Shown here: positions 43,260 to 52,475 of the stretch, one piece after another
How positions within the stretch are numbered: position 1 is the stretch's first letter
How the letters are laid out: each line of letters begins with the position of its first letter
NCBI GenBank assembly: GCA_963663365.2
Contig: CAXXIH010000004.1
Span: 434,001-498,000, forward strand
Source of the DNA: G963663365 sp963663365
GTDB taxonomy: Bacteria > Hinthialibacterota > Hinthialibacteria > Hinthialibacterales > G963663365
DNA length: 64,000 nt
Reading direction: 5' to 3'
The notes under the pieces: model-generated
Told to the model about the DNA's origin: nothing
The model's database searches: none
What the model saw: the letters and a program-made list of their open reading frames with translations, nothing else
Position numbers and translations under genes: made by a program

Positions 43260-43296
43260 TCCACTTCGAATCGATTATTATTTTTAGAGAAATCTA

Positions 43297-44556
43297 ATGA
43301 ATACTTCTGAAAAACAAGCACCAAACAGTGATGTATTATTAACAGTCCAAGAGGCGGTCAAACGTATCCGCGAAGGAAAGATCATCATTGTCGTTGACCA
43401 CCAAGACCGGGAAAACGAAGGCGATTTAATTTGCGCTGCCGAACTCATCACGCCTGAAATGATGAATTTCATCGTGAAATATGGACGTGGCATGGTATGC
43501 ACGCCGATGGAGCGCAAGCGTCTTGATGCGTTAAATGTCCCGCCCATGGTGCAAGAGAACACGGCTTTGCACGGTACGGCGTTTCATGTGAGCGTGGATG
43601 CGGTCCACGGTACAACAACGGGCATCTCGGCGGCTGATCGAGCGGTAACCATTCGCGCAATGGCCGATCCCCAAACCCGCCCCAATGACTTGGCCAAACC
43701 TGGACATATCAGCCCGCTCTGTGCGGCCGACGGTGGTGTGTTGCGGCGGTGGGGGCATACGGAAGCTGTCGTTGATTTGGTCAAAATGGCCGGATTGCAG
43801 CCGGTCGGTGTGTTGTGTGAAATTTTGGCGGATGACGGAAATATGCTCCGCATTCCGGAACTCATCGACTTTGCTCGTCAACACGATTTAGGCGTTTTGA
43901 CCATCCCGGCCTTAATCGAACATAGGCACCATACGGAGAAATTGGTCCAATGCGAAAGCATCGTTGATTTGCCCACCAAGTACGGGCATTTCAAGATGCA
44001 CCTGTACTCAACAAAAGTCGACGATTTCAATTACCTAGCATTGGTCAAAGGTGATTTGAATGCAGATGAACCCGCATTGGTGCGTGTTCACTCCAAGTGT
44101 CTAACCGGCGACGTTCTTTCCTCATTACGGTGCGACTGCCAAGACCAGCTCATTACGGCAATGTCGATGGTCGAACAAGAAGGCCGCGGCGTGGTTCTTT
44201 ATATGCCTCAAGAAGGCCGCGGTATCGGTTTGCGCGCGAAGATCAAAGCCTATCAACTACAGGATGAAGGATACGATACGGTCGAAGCCAACGAGCATTT
44301 GGGATACGCCGCAGATGCCCGCGACTACGGATTAGGAAGCCAGATTTTGGCTGACTTGGGCCTGAAACGCATCCGGCTATTGACCAACAATCCAAAGAAA
44401 ATGATTGGGCTGCAAGGATACGGCCTAGAGATTGTAGAGCGGGTTGCACTTGAAGTCGGCCAGAACCAACACAATCTTCGCTACCTCAAAACCAAGCGCG
44501 AAAAACTTGGGCATTTTCCATTTGAGATTGATCCCGACCAGGCCCATCCTCTATAG
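43297..44556 (+). CDS. ribBA: Bifunctional 3,4-dihydroxy-2-butanone 4-phosphate synthase / GTP cyclohydrolase II
   Basis: RibBA makes both precursors of riboflavin. RibB domain (1-210): VVDHQDRENEGDLICAAE, the acidic Mg2+ loop, and HTEAVVDLVKMAGL. RibA domain (211-405): VRVHSKCLTGDVLSSLRCDC with the zinc cysteines, MPQEGRGIGLRAKIKAY, the GTP-binding arginine region, and LGLKRIRLLTNNPKKMIGL. 419 residues is the usual size. A 12-bp terminator-like stem follows. Confidence 0.97.
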   Translation: MNTSEKQAPNSDVLLTVQEAVKRIREGKIIIVVDHQDRENEGDLICAAELITPEMMNFIVKYGRGMVCTPMERKRLDALNVPPMVQENTALHGTAFHVSVDAVHGTTTGISAADRAVTIRAMADPQTRPNDLAKPGHISPLCAADGGVLRRWGHTEAVVDLVKMAGLQPVGVLCEILADDGNMLRIPELIDFARQHDLGVLTIPALIEHRHHTEKLVQCESIVDLPTKYGHFKMHLYSTKVDDFNYLALVKGDLNADEPALVRVHSKCLTGDVLSSLRCDCQDQLITAMSMVEQEGRGVVLYMPQEGRGIGLRAKIKAYQLQDEGYDTVEANEHLGYAADARDYGLGSQILADLGLKRIRLLTNNPKKMIGLQGYGLEIVERVALEVGQNQHNLRYLKTKREKLGHFPFEIDPDQAHPL

Positions 44557-44590
44557 ACCTTAAACAACGGATTTACACCGGTATTCTTTG

Positions 44591-44620
44591 AAGCGCCAAG
44601 TCACAAGAGACTTGGCGCTT
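44591..44620. terminator. Convergent-region hairpin between ribBA and flhG
   Basis: AAGCGCCAAGTC (44591-44602) and GACTTGGCGCTT (44609-44620) form a perfect 12-bp stem with a 6-base loop. It lies 35 bases after ribBA and 37 bases beyond the flhG stop on the other strand, the expected position for a shared bidirectional terminator. T runs on both sides are short. Confidence 0.7.
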
Positions 44621-44656
44621 ACGGTTTTCGTGACAATTTATTGTATGCCTAATTCG

Positions 44657-46087
44657 TTAGCCCGCCTTGCGCATCCGGGAAAGAACCCGGCTCATAAAGG
44701 CGCGTAGTCCGGTTTGCGGCAAGTTGCTGTTATCATCCTGCAACAAATTGGCGCTGATATATCTCAACCGCTTGGCAGCGGCGCTATGCGGACTATGGGC
44801 CAAAATCGGCGCATGGTGCCGCACGGATTGAAGCACATCGACATCGCGGGGGATGATTCCGAGACTTTTAAATCCGATTCCCAACCATTGACGGCACATT
44901 GATGTAAGCAGTTTGACAACTTCACGGCCCTCGGCTTCATTGGAGGCCATATTCACAATTAATTGTATTGCCTTTTCCCGGTCATGTCCGATCAAGACTT
45001 TGATCAATGCGTAGGCATCCATATAAGCCGTAGGTTCGGGAGTAGTAACCACAATAACCCGGTCAGCCGCCAGCAAGAAACTCATCACCAGTTGATGGAT
45101 TCCGGCTGCCGTATCGATCAACAAAATATCGGCCATCTTTTCCAGTGAAGCAAAACCATCTAGAAGACGTTCAACTTCGGCCGATGAAAGATTCGCCAGT
45201 TCTTCTACGCCGGAAACACCGGGAACAACCATAAATCCGGGTGCGGCTTCAACAACAATTTCGCGCATATTCTTTTCGCCGCGTACGACATGCCCCAAGT
45301 TATACCGAGGCGTCAAACCCAGCAGAATATCCACATTGGCCAGCGAAAGGTCCGCATCGAATACCATTACGCGCTTACCCATGCGGCTCAGAGCCAGCGC
45401 AACATTGCAGGTGACATTTGTCTTACCAACTCCCCCTTTGCCGCTGGTAATGGCATAAATCTGTGTGCTTACATTTAGCGGAATACGTGTTTTACGAGGA
45501 GTAGTAGGAACAACAATTGCACGCGGCTTTGGATCTTGGGATGGCTGAACGGAGCTGCTTTTTTCTTTCGCTTCGGTCTCCGCTTTGGCAGGGACTTCCG
45601 CATCCGGCGTAATCACCTGCTCCTCTTCAGTAACAATCGAGACTTCGGTTAGTTCGTTTACATCGCCGAGCTGATCCGGGCTGAGTTCAATCTCAACCAA
45701 TTCTTCCTCAGTCTCTTCCGGATCGGATTCAGCGGTTTCGCCGCCGTCCGGCACATCGTCTACAAGATTCTCACCGGAGTTTTCGAGCGATTCTTCTTCC
45801 GTGGTTTCCGTCTGGACGGAAACAGAATCGCCGCCGGATTCCGGCAATACAGCATTCTCTTCTCCATGGCCGCCGGTATCGACGATTTCAAAGGCATCCG
45901 GCTCAGGCTCAATAGATGTCTCCGGGCTGGTTTTTGAAGGAGAGGCCATATCCAACAACTTGGCCACTGTCGTTGCATCGCGAACAAATCCATCAGACTT
46001 ATCGGATTTCGGTTGGATGCCCGCAGCTCGCTTTTCGGCGACAATCTCACGGAGCCGGTGCGCCTGATCTTTTACAGGTTCACGCAT
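44657..46087 (-). CDS. flhG: Flagellar number regulator FlhG (MinD-like ATPase) with long acidic insertion
   Basis: FlhG is a ParA/MinD-type ATPase that limits flagellar number and activates FlhF. The first residues carry the FlhF-activating motif DQAHRLR (7-13), normally directly in front of the ATPase. Here about 190 residues, rich in Glu, Asp, Ser and Thr, lie between it and the deviant Walker A motif TSGKGGVGKT (214-223). The ATPase core follows: VMVFDADLSLANVDILLGL, VPGVSGVEELANLS, ILLIDTAAGIHQLVMSFLL, VIVVTTPEPTAYMDAYALIK. 476 residues against about 290-300 in characterised proteins. It overlaps flhF by 8 bases and is the last gene of the flagellar operon. Confidence 0.94.
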   Translation of the reverse strand: MREPVKDQAHRLREIVAEKRAAGIQPKSDKSDGFVRDATTVAKLLDMASPSKTSPETSIEPEPDAFEIVDTGGHGEENAVLPESGGDSVSVQTETTEEESLENSGENLVDDVPDGGETAESDPEETEEELVEIELSPDQLGDVNELTEVSIVTEEEQVITPDAEVPAKAETEAKEKSSSVQPSQDPKPRAIVVPTTPRKTRIPLNVSTQIYAITSGKGGVGKTNVTCNVALALSRMGKRVMVFDADLSLANVDILLGLTPRYNLGHVVRGEKNMREIVVEAAPGFMVVPGVSGVEELANLSSAEVERLLDGFASLEKMADILLIDTAAGIHQLVMSFLLAADRVIVVTTPEPTAYMDAYALIKVLIGHDREKAIQLIVNMASNEAEGREVVKLLTSMCRQWLGIGFKSLGIIPRDVDVLQSVRHHAPILAHSPHSAAAKRLRYISANLLQDDNSNLPQTGLRAFMSRVLSRMRKAG

Positions 46088-47771
46088 GGTTGATCTTCTC
46101 CGCCGTTCCGGCTTCTGATTCTTCAGATGGTTTCAACATAGAAAGGTCCGGCATGCCCAACGGGAATAGGGGATCGGGATTCAACGCTTTTCCAATATCC
46201 GCCTCCAACCCCAACGGCTCAGAAGCGCTTTTTCCCGAATCATCCTTCGCGGTCTGCTTTTCATTCCCGGTAAGGCTTGCATCATGTTGATGCGGCTCTT
46301 GGGGATTCTCTGATTGTTCACTGGAGGTTTTTGTCGAAGAATCGGCAATCGAATCGCAAAAACCGGCAGGCAAAATCAATTCGGCGATTCTGACACAAGT
46401 CGCCGTTTCAATATCTTCGGGAACCATTTGCCCCGTCGTGATATAGCTCAGCGGCATTTGGACTTCACTTAGGGCCTCATAAACCGAGCCAAGAGAAGTC
46501 GCCTCATCTGTTTTTGTAATAATAAGGGCATTCGGCTTTAAAACACCGAAACGCTTGACAACATCAACCAGGTCATCGGCTTTGGTTGTGGCGCTTACAA
46601 CCAAATGAATTTCACAAGGCTGGCAATTGCCGGCCAAATTCAGGAGAACTTCAATCTGATCTTCATTTCGCTGGCTGCTACCGGCGGTATCGATCAAAAT
46701 CAGATCGGCATCTTCATGACGCGCGATGCAATCTTTAACTTCATCCGACGCATACGCCTTTTCCAACGGAACTTGAAGGATTTTTGCATATTCCTTGAGC
46801 TGCTCGACAGCACCCATCCGATAGAGGTCCGCTGTCAGTAATACGACTTTGGCCGGTTTGGTATCCGGTTGCAGGGCATAGGCATACGTTGCAGCCATCT
46901 TGGACAAAGTCGTGGTTTTGCCGACTCCCGTGGGTCCGACAAGCAAAACAACTTTGGGGCGTTGATCTTCCTCGGGCAGTTGCACAGGGCCTGTCGTAAG
47001 AATTCTCTCAGCAAGCGCTTTGCTTAACGATTCGCCGGTGATATCCCCCGGCTTTACAGCTTCAATCAATTCCCGTGCATGTGTCCGGCTTAAGCCACGA
47101 CAAGTCAGCGCATCAATCCATTCCTGGTGCGGATGCCGGCCGGCCTCGCGCTGTTCCTTGATAAACGATTCAAATAGAGATGAGAGACTTGAGATTTGAC
47201 ATTCAACACGGGCAAGCCTGTCATTTTGTCCTGTGGACCGGCTTGCGCCGCTTTTGCTGTCCGATGTTTTCTTTTTTGTGCTCTCTGCCGCCAACGAAGC
47301 GAGAAACGCGGCATGGGGCTGAGAGGGAACCTGTTCTTCGGCCTTCGCAGTTGCCGGTATATTTGCAGTGGAGCCTAAGGGTGGAGGAGAAGCAGAGAGT
47401 TTTATCGCGGCATCACTCGGCGGCATATTCCGTTTTTCTAAAATGTTCTGGGCTACTTTTTGAAGTTCTGAAATATCACGTTTGGGAATAGAGCGAAATT
47501 CAGCCCGGTCAACATTTTTCCGTTCGGCCCGATCAGCCAAATCTTCAGCAGCCGACCGGACTTTTCGCGCGTTCGCTACTGGCCGCTCTTTTGCGGGCTG
47601 AGGTTTTTCATCCAGCCCTGCTGTAACCTCGACATATGATTTTCCAAAAAGACCCAAGATCGGCTTCGGGTACGATTTTTGGTGCAGAATTATGGCATCG
47701 TCGCCAAATTCTTGTTTGATCGCCGCCAAAGCTTCGGGGATCGTAGATGCGGTGAATTTTTTGACTCTCAC
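46080..47771 (-). CDS. flhF: Flagellar biosynthesis GTPase FlhF
   Basis: FlhF is an SRP-type GTPase that sets the site of flagellar assembly. N-terminal B domain: MRVKKFTASTIPEALAAIKQ (in part), GDDAIILHQKS. After a long low-order linker comes the N domain and the G domain: G1 VVLLVGPTGVGKTTTLSKMA (P-loop 279-287), LLTADLYRMGAVEQLK, G3 LILIDTAGSSQRNEDQI and G4 ALIITKTDEATSLGS. The last 100 residues after VRIAELILP are a polar extension (ending AGTAEKINHA) absent from typical FlhF. 563 residues. Its partner FlhG follows with an 8-base overlap. Confidence 0.95.
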   Translation of the reverse strand: MRVKKFTASTIPEALAAIKQEFGDDAIILHQKSYPKPILGLFGKSYVEVTAGLDEKPQPAKERPVANARKVRSAAEDLADRAERKNVDRAEFRSIPKRDISELQKVAQNILEKRNMPPSDAAIKLSASPPPLGSTANIPATAKAEEQVPSQPHAAFLASLAAESTKKKTSDSKSGASRSTGQNDRLARVECQISSLSSLFESFIKEQREAGRHPHQEWIDALTCRGLSRTHARELIEAVKPGDITGESLSKALAERILTTGPVQLPEEDQRPKVVLLVGPTGVGKTTTLSKMAATYAYALQPDTKPAKVVLLTADLYRMGAVEQLKEYAKILQVPLEKAYASDEVKDCIARHEDADLILIDTAGSSQRNEDQIEVLLNLAGNCQPCEIHLVVSATTKADDLVDVVKRFGVLKPNALIITKTDEATSLGSVYEALSEVQMPLSYITTGQMVPEDIETATCVRIAELILPAGFCDSIADSSTKTSSEQSENPQEPHQHDASLTGNEKQTAKDDSGKSASEPLGLEADIGKALNPDPLFPLGMPDLSMLKPSEESEAGTAEKINHA

Positions 47772-47921
47772 GGTGAACCTCTCTTTATCTCATCCCATTT
47801 CTCTTAGCCGCCAAACAACGCAAACAGTAGCGCGTTTCGCTTGACGCCAGGTTGCCCCAATACAATGACCGGTATAAACATTCGTTCCGGCCAATCTCAT
47901 CTTCATCTCTCAGTCTCATCG

Positions 47922-50060
47922 TTATGCGGCTTCATCCACCTGGATTGTGCTCGAGCGCCTTACCTGGACATCAGGTGCAACCTCGTTATACGAGAGCACA
48001 ATGATGCTGGGCACGCGGCGTTCCAACATCCTGCGGATATGGGCGCGCAATTGTGGAGTTGTTAAAAGAAGCGGCTGCTGGCCTTGCGAAATTAGCCCTT
48101 CACATTGCCGCTGAACTTGATTCATAAGTTGTTCGGCATACGCCGGATCGCTTGCAAGAAGTCCCACACCGCCGGTTCTTTGGATTGCGTCGAGAATCCT
48201 TGCCTCGACACGCGGATCAAGCGTCATAACCGGCAATGTCCCCTCGGCATCCAAGTAAGATTGAGTAATGGATCGCGCCAAGGCCATGCGGCAGTATTCG
48301 GTCAACGCATCCGGATTTTGTTGAACCGCTTCGGCATTGTCGGCAATCGCTTCGAAAATCGGCTCGAGGTTGCGTACCGAAACGCGTTCACGAACCAAGT
48401 TCTGCAAGACTTTTTGTATTGTGCCGACCTTGACGCCAACTTGATCGGTCAGTTCGGAAACCAATGTCTCGTTGCGTTCCCGCAAATGATTAATGAGTTC
48501 GCGGACTTCTTGGCGTCCCAAAAGCATGTCCGCGTAATTCTTAATGATTTCTGTGAGGTGCGTTGCTAAAACCGCACTCGGCTCAACGATTGTATATCCG
48601 GCCATTTCCGCCCGGGAGCGCTCGCTGGATTCAATCCACTTTGCAGGCAAGCCAAAGGCCGGCTCTGTTGTCTTGATTCCGGGGACATCCTCTTCCGGAG
48701 AAGGTTCGCCTTCAGGATGCATAGCCAAAACGCGGTCGGGACGCAGCTCGCCTTCTGCAATCTTTGTTCCGCGTATCAGAATCTGATAGTTCCGCGGTTG
48801 AAGCTGCATGTTGTCGCGAATTCGGATGGGTGGGACAATCAATCCCATTTCCATTGCGGTTTGACGGCGGATGACGGCGACACGGTCCAACAGATCGCCA
48901 CCCTGCGATGTATCCACACACGGAATAAGTCCATATCCGATCTCGATTTCCATCGGATCGACATCGAGCAACCGCTCCACCTGCTCGGGTTGCGCAGATT
49001 CCACTTGCTCTTCTTCTTCGCGCCGGCGCACAGCTTCTTCTTCCGCCGTGGTTGCGGAACGCTGAATCATATATGCGGTAACTCCCAAGCCAATTCCCAC
49101 CAGACCGAAGTGAATAATGACATTGGGAGCGATAAATGCAGCCAAAATTGCGATTGACAACAGAGCAGCCGAAGCAAAGAAAAGGGCCTCCGAACGCCCA
49201 AAGAACTGACGGGCCAGCGTGCCGCCGAGTGCGGCTTCGCCGGAGGCGCGGGTGACCACAACACCAGCCGCGATTGAAACCATAATGCTGGGAATCTGAC
49301 TGACCAATCCGTCACCAATGGTCAGAATCGTATATTTGTAGAGAACTTCGACCGCGCCCAAGCGGTCCATCAACATACCGACAACAAAACCGCCGATGAT
49401 GTTGATGACGGTAATGATAATCGAAGCAATAGCATCGCCACGTACGAATTTACTGGCACCATCCATTGCACCGTAAAAGTCGGCTTCTTTGGCAATGGAA
49501 GAGCGGCGATTACGTGCTTCCGATTCTGAGATCAATCCGGCATTCAAATCGGCGTCAATCGCCATCTGCTTGCCGGGCATAGCATCCAAAGTGAAACGGG
49601 CCGCAACTTCGGCAACGCGCGTCGCACCTTTGGTAATGACGATGAACTGAATCAGAACCAAAATGACAAAGATCACAAAACCAATAACCGGGCTGCTTCC
49701 GGCGACGATATTGCCGAAGAATTCGATAATCGGACCGGCTTTGGTCAATCCTGCTCCGGCGGACGGTGCAAGAATTAATTTGGTCGAGGCGATATTCAGA
49801 GAGAGCCTAAAGAACGTGATAATCAGCAGGACAGTCGGGAAGGTCGAGAACTCCAGCGGCTCACTTACATAAAGCGAAACCAGAAGAATCACCAAAGAAA
49901 TTGTAATATTGATAACCAAAAGAAAAGACAACATGGTCGGCGGGACTTTGCCGAGCATAATCCCCAAAATGGCCACAAATCCCAGCGCAGTTACGCCATT
50001 GGCGATCTGCGCTGAGGTCAGGCCTAAAAACAAGGGCTTTTGGTTGTTGGCGACATCCAT
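47922..50060 (-). CDS. flhA: Flagellar export gate protein FlhA
   Basis: 712 residues, the large gate subunit that couples proton flow to export. Eight helices in residues 15-330, with the FHIPEP-type loop region KGATRVAEVAARFTLDAMPGKQMAIDAD in short and ESEARNRRSSIAKEADFYGAMDGASKFVRGDA. The cytoplasmic domain (350-712) includes DPMEIEIGYGLIPCVD, RIRDNMQLQPRNYQILI, AVLATHLTEIIKNYADMLLG and the C-terminal IVLSYNEVAPDV. Length and order are normal. The 89-base gap from flhB and the 150-base gap to flhF hold no other gene. Confidence 0.97.
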   Translation of the reverse strand: MDVANNQKPLFLGLTSAQIANGVTALGFVAILGIMLGKVPPTMLSFLLVINITISLVILLVSLYVSEPLEFSTFPTVLLIITFFRLSLNIASTKLILAPSAGAGLTKAGPIIEFFGNIVAGSSPVIGFVIFVILVLIQFIVITKGATRVAEVAARFTLDAMPGKQMAIDADLNAGLISESEARNRRSSIAKEADFYGAMDGASKFVRGDAIASIIITVINIIGGFVVGMLMDRLGAVEVLYKYTILTIGDGLVSQIPSIMVSIAAGVVVTRASGEAALGGTLARQFFGRSEALFFASAALLSIAILAAFIAPNVIIHFGLVGIGLGVTAYMIQRSATTAEEEAVRRREEEEQVESAQPEQVERLLDVDPMEIEIGYGLIPCVDTSQGGDLLDRVAVIRRQTAMEMGLIVPPIRIRDNMQLQPRNYQILIRGTKIAEGELRPDRVLAMHPEGEPSPEEDVPGIKTTEPAFGLPAKWIESSERSRAEMAGYTIVEPSAVLATHLTEIIKNYADMLLGRQEVRELINHLRERNETLVSELTDQVGVKVGTIQKVLQNLVRERVSVRNLEPIFEAIADNAEAVQQNPDALTEYCRMALARSITQSYLDAEGTLPVMTLDPRVEARILDAIQRTGGVGLLASDPAYAEQLMNQVQRQCEGLISQGQQPLLLTTPQLRAHIRRMLERRVPSIIVLSYNEVAPDVQVRRSSTIQVDEAA

Positions 50061-50149
50061 GATTCGTTATGAACCGTTTGAGACTTTGCTTTTCTCAAAA
50101 GGCCGGCATTCTTTCAGTATTGCCAACCTTATTGCGTTCCCTGTCTCTT

Positions 50150-51250
50150 TTAGAATCCGGCTGCTGTCCTCCTTTTATTTCGTGCTTGTTCTTGCATGCG
50201 ATAAACAAATGCCAGAGCCCGCGCCACACCTTCATAAAGTTGGGCGGGAATCGAGCCGCCAATTTCGACCAATTTGTAGAGCGCCTGCGCCAGGGGCCGG
50301 TCTTCAAAGAGTGGAACACCCGCGCCACGGGCGAGCTGCTTGATACGCTGAGCCACCAATCCCCTGCCTTTGGCCAAAACAACCGGCGCGGCATCTACGC
50401 CTTGTCTGTATTTCAAAGCAATTGCGTATTCTGTGGGATTGGTGACCACAACGTCCGCCTCGGGGACACGTGACATCATTCTCCGGCGGGCAACTTCACG
50501 TTGCACCTGACGGATACGTGCTTTGATCTGCGGATCACCTTGAGTGTTCTTCAATTCTTCTTTGACTTCCTGCTTGGTCATACGCAGATCTTTTTCATGT
50601 TGGTAGCGCTGAAATGCAAAGTCAATCAGTGCGAGTACCAGCAAAATCAACAACGCTTTCCAAACCACACGCAAGGCCGCGTACCCCAAATGCGGCAGGA
50701 TATGTCGAACCGATTCATCGGCGATACTCGCCAAAAGCGGAACCTCACCGCAGATGGCCGAATACATGAGGGGTGCAACAATTGCTAATTTCAACAGCGA
50801 TTTTGTCAGTTCCATTACACCGCGTGCTGAAAAGATGCGTTTTGCCCCCTCCAAAGGTGACAATCTGCTGGGTTTGGGCTTAAGCGATTTGGTTGTAAAC
50901 AGAAACCCCACCTGGGCAAGATTGATAACGGCGGCGCCAACAATGAAAGCCACCGTAAAAGGAAAAACAATCAAAAAGGCTTCTTTCATCACCGATTCAA
51001 CGATTGCAGGTACTGTGCTCAAACTCGGCTCAAACTGTTCGTCATTAAGATGCGAAAGATAATAATCCTGAATTGCGATCAAGCGGCTAAAGGTCCTCGG
51101 CCCAAGCAGATATAACGCCAAAACCGCCACGATCAACAAAAGGACCGAGTTCAGTTCGGTACTACGCGGTACATTGCCTTCCTCGCGGGCTTGTTCGCGC
51201 CGCCGGGGTGTTGCCGCTTCTGTTTTTTCCTGTCCGCCTGTATCCGCCAT
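50150..51250 (-). CDS. flhB: Flagellar export switch protein FlhB, with NPTE at the autocleavage site
   Basis: 366 residues. N-terminal EKTEAATPRRREQAREEGNV is the FlhB signature, followed by four helices and the linker FQRYQHEKDLRMTKQEVKEE. The cytoplasmic domain normally self-cleaves at NPTH; here the sequence is VVVTNPTEYAIALKY with Asn 271, Pro 272, Thr 273 and Glu 274. The scissile Asn-Pro is kept but His is replaced by Glu (codon GAA). FlhB controls the switch from rod-hook to filament export. Downstream RGVDAAPVVLAKGRGLVAQRI and PLFEDRPLAQALY are standard. Confidence 0.96.
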   Translation of the reverse strand: MADTGGQEKTEAATPRRREQAREEGNVPRSTELNSVLLLIVAVLALYLLGPRTFSRLIAIQDYYLSHLNDEQFEPSLSTVPAIVESVMKEAFLIVFPFTVAFIVGAAVINLAQVGFLFTTKSLKPKPSRLSPLEGAKRIFSARGVMELTKSLLKLAIVAPLMYSAICGEVPLLASIADESVRHILPHLGYAALRVVWKALLILLVLALIDFAFQRYQHEKDLRMTKQEVKEELKNTQGDPQIKARIRQVQREVARRRMMSRVPEADVVVTNPTEYAIALKYRQGVDAAPVVLAKGRGLVAQRIKQLARGAGVPLFEDRPLAQALYKLVEIGGSIPAQLYEGVARALAFVYRMQEQARNKRRTAAGF

Positions 51251-51332
51251 ATCGGGTACGGACCGTTACGCTGAACGGTATTCGCGAAGGAGCGCTAACC
51301 CCCGCGCGCTTTCGGTTCGGCCTCAATCACAT

Positions 51333-52166
51333 TCAAGGTGATGTGGCTCCGGTTCTTAAGTAGCGATAAATCAATTGCAAAGTCACTTCATCGATCCGCC
51401 CCACATGTTCGGCAAAAGTTCCATAGATGAACGGCAAAGCCGAAACCATAATGAACATGCCCATCAACAAACGGGTACCGAAACCGATCATCATAATATT
51501 CACCTGAGGCACGGTACGGGCCATGATGGCTTCGCATGTGCTCACAAGAATCATGGTGACCAAAACAGGCGCCGCCAGTTTGATTCCCATTTTGAAAAAG
51601 GGCGTCATGATCTCCAGAGCGCCGTTAAACCGATGAGAATCCTCACCTCGCATAAAAGCGCCTAAATTCAGCACGGACGTTATTCCGCCCGGTTCAACCA
51701 ACTCAAAGCTTTTCAGCATGGCTGTCAGCATGTCCCGGTGGCCGCCGATCACTAAAAAAATGATAACGGCCATCAGGGTATTGACCTGGGCCATTAGGGC
51801 GACGTCCTGATTTGTGGTCGGATCCAAAACAGAGGCAATAGCAAATCCCGCTTGCTGGCCGATGACTTCTCCACCCATGGCGATACAAGAAAAGAACACA
51901 TCGGCAATAGTGCCCATAACCAATCCCAGAAAGATTTCGCCCACACTTACAAGCATCAATTCCACAACACTTCGAAGCTCGTAGCTAACCGGGTCGACCA
52001 TGGTTGTAATGATGACTGCCAACCAGGCTGCGGCCCCCGCTCGAAAAATATCAGGAAGAGATTCATTGCTGAAAATCGGTGCAGCCATAAAAAACCCGAC
52101 GCACCTCAAGAGTGCGAAAATAAACGTGACAAATGTAGCCTGCGCCGGAGCAAAAATCTGTTCCAT
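51333..52166 (-). CDS. fliR: Flagellar export gate protein FliR
   Basis: 277 residues with six or more helices. VTFIFALLRCVGFFMAAPIF is the family N-terminus, followed by GEIFLGLVMGTIADVFFSCIAMGGEVIGQQAGFA in sequence, FLVIGGHRDMLTAMLKSF and a C-terminal MFIMVSALPFIYGTF. FliR forms the core gate with FliP and FliQ. Located 24 bases after fliQ; flhB starts 82 bases further. No unusual feature. Confidence 0.96.
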   Translation of the reverse strand: MEQIFAPAQATFVTFIFALLRCVGFFMAAPIFSNESLPDIFRAGAAAWLAVIITTMVDPVSYELRSVVELMLVSVGEIFLGLVMGTIADVFFSCIAMGGEVIGQQAGFAIASVLDPTTNQDVALMAQVNTLMAVIIFLVIGGHRDMLTAMLKSFELVEPGGITSVLNLGAFMRGEDSHRFNGALEIMTPFFKMGIKLAAPVLVTMILVSTCEAIMARTVPQVNIMMIGFGTRLLMGMFIMVSALPFIYGTFAEHVGRIDEVTLQLIYRYLRTGATSP

Positions 52167-52190
52167 GGTTTTTTATCGGATGTCGAATTC

Positions 52191-52475
52191 CTAACGTATG
52201 ATCATGTGCAAACCGGAAAACATCTTGATCGTGAAGTCCAAAAGAATCCGGAGCAACAACGGCAACGAAAGCATTAGCGCCAATCCAACCGAAACCAATT
52301 TGGGCACAATGGTTAATGTCTGCTCATGAACTTGTGTGGCCGCCTGGAAAATACTGACCAACACACCCACAAAAAGACCGATACCCAGCATCGGAAGCGC
52401 GATTATGAGCGCCGTGGTCAACATATGTTGGCCAAGCGTTACAACTTCAGTCATCGTGAGACCGGAAGTCTCCAT
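52191..52475 (-). CDS. fliQ: Flagellar export gate protein FliQ
   Basis: 94 residues with two membrane helices. MTEVVTLGQHMLTTALIIA, LFVGVLVSIFQAATQVHEQT and TIVPKLVSVGLALMLSLP are canonical FliQ. The start codon shares its first base with the TAA of fliP (TAATG), so translation is coupled. Confidence 0.97.
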   Translation of the reverse strand: METSGLTMTEVVTLGQHMLTTALIIALPMLGIGLFVGVLVSIFQAATQVHEQTLTIVPKLVSVGLALMLSLPLLLRILLDFTIKMFSGLHMIIR

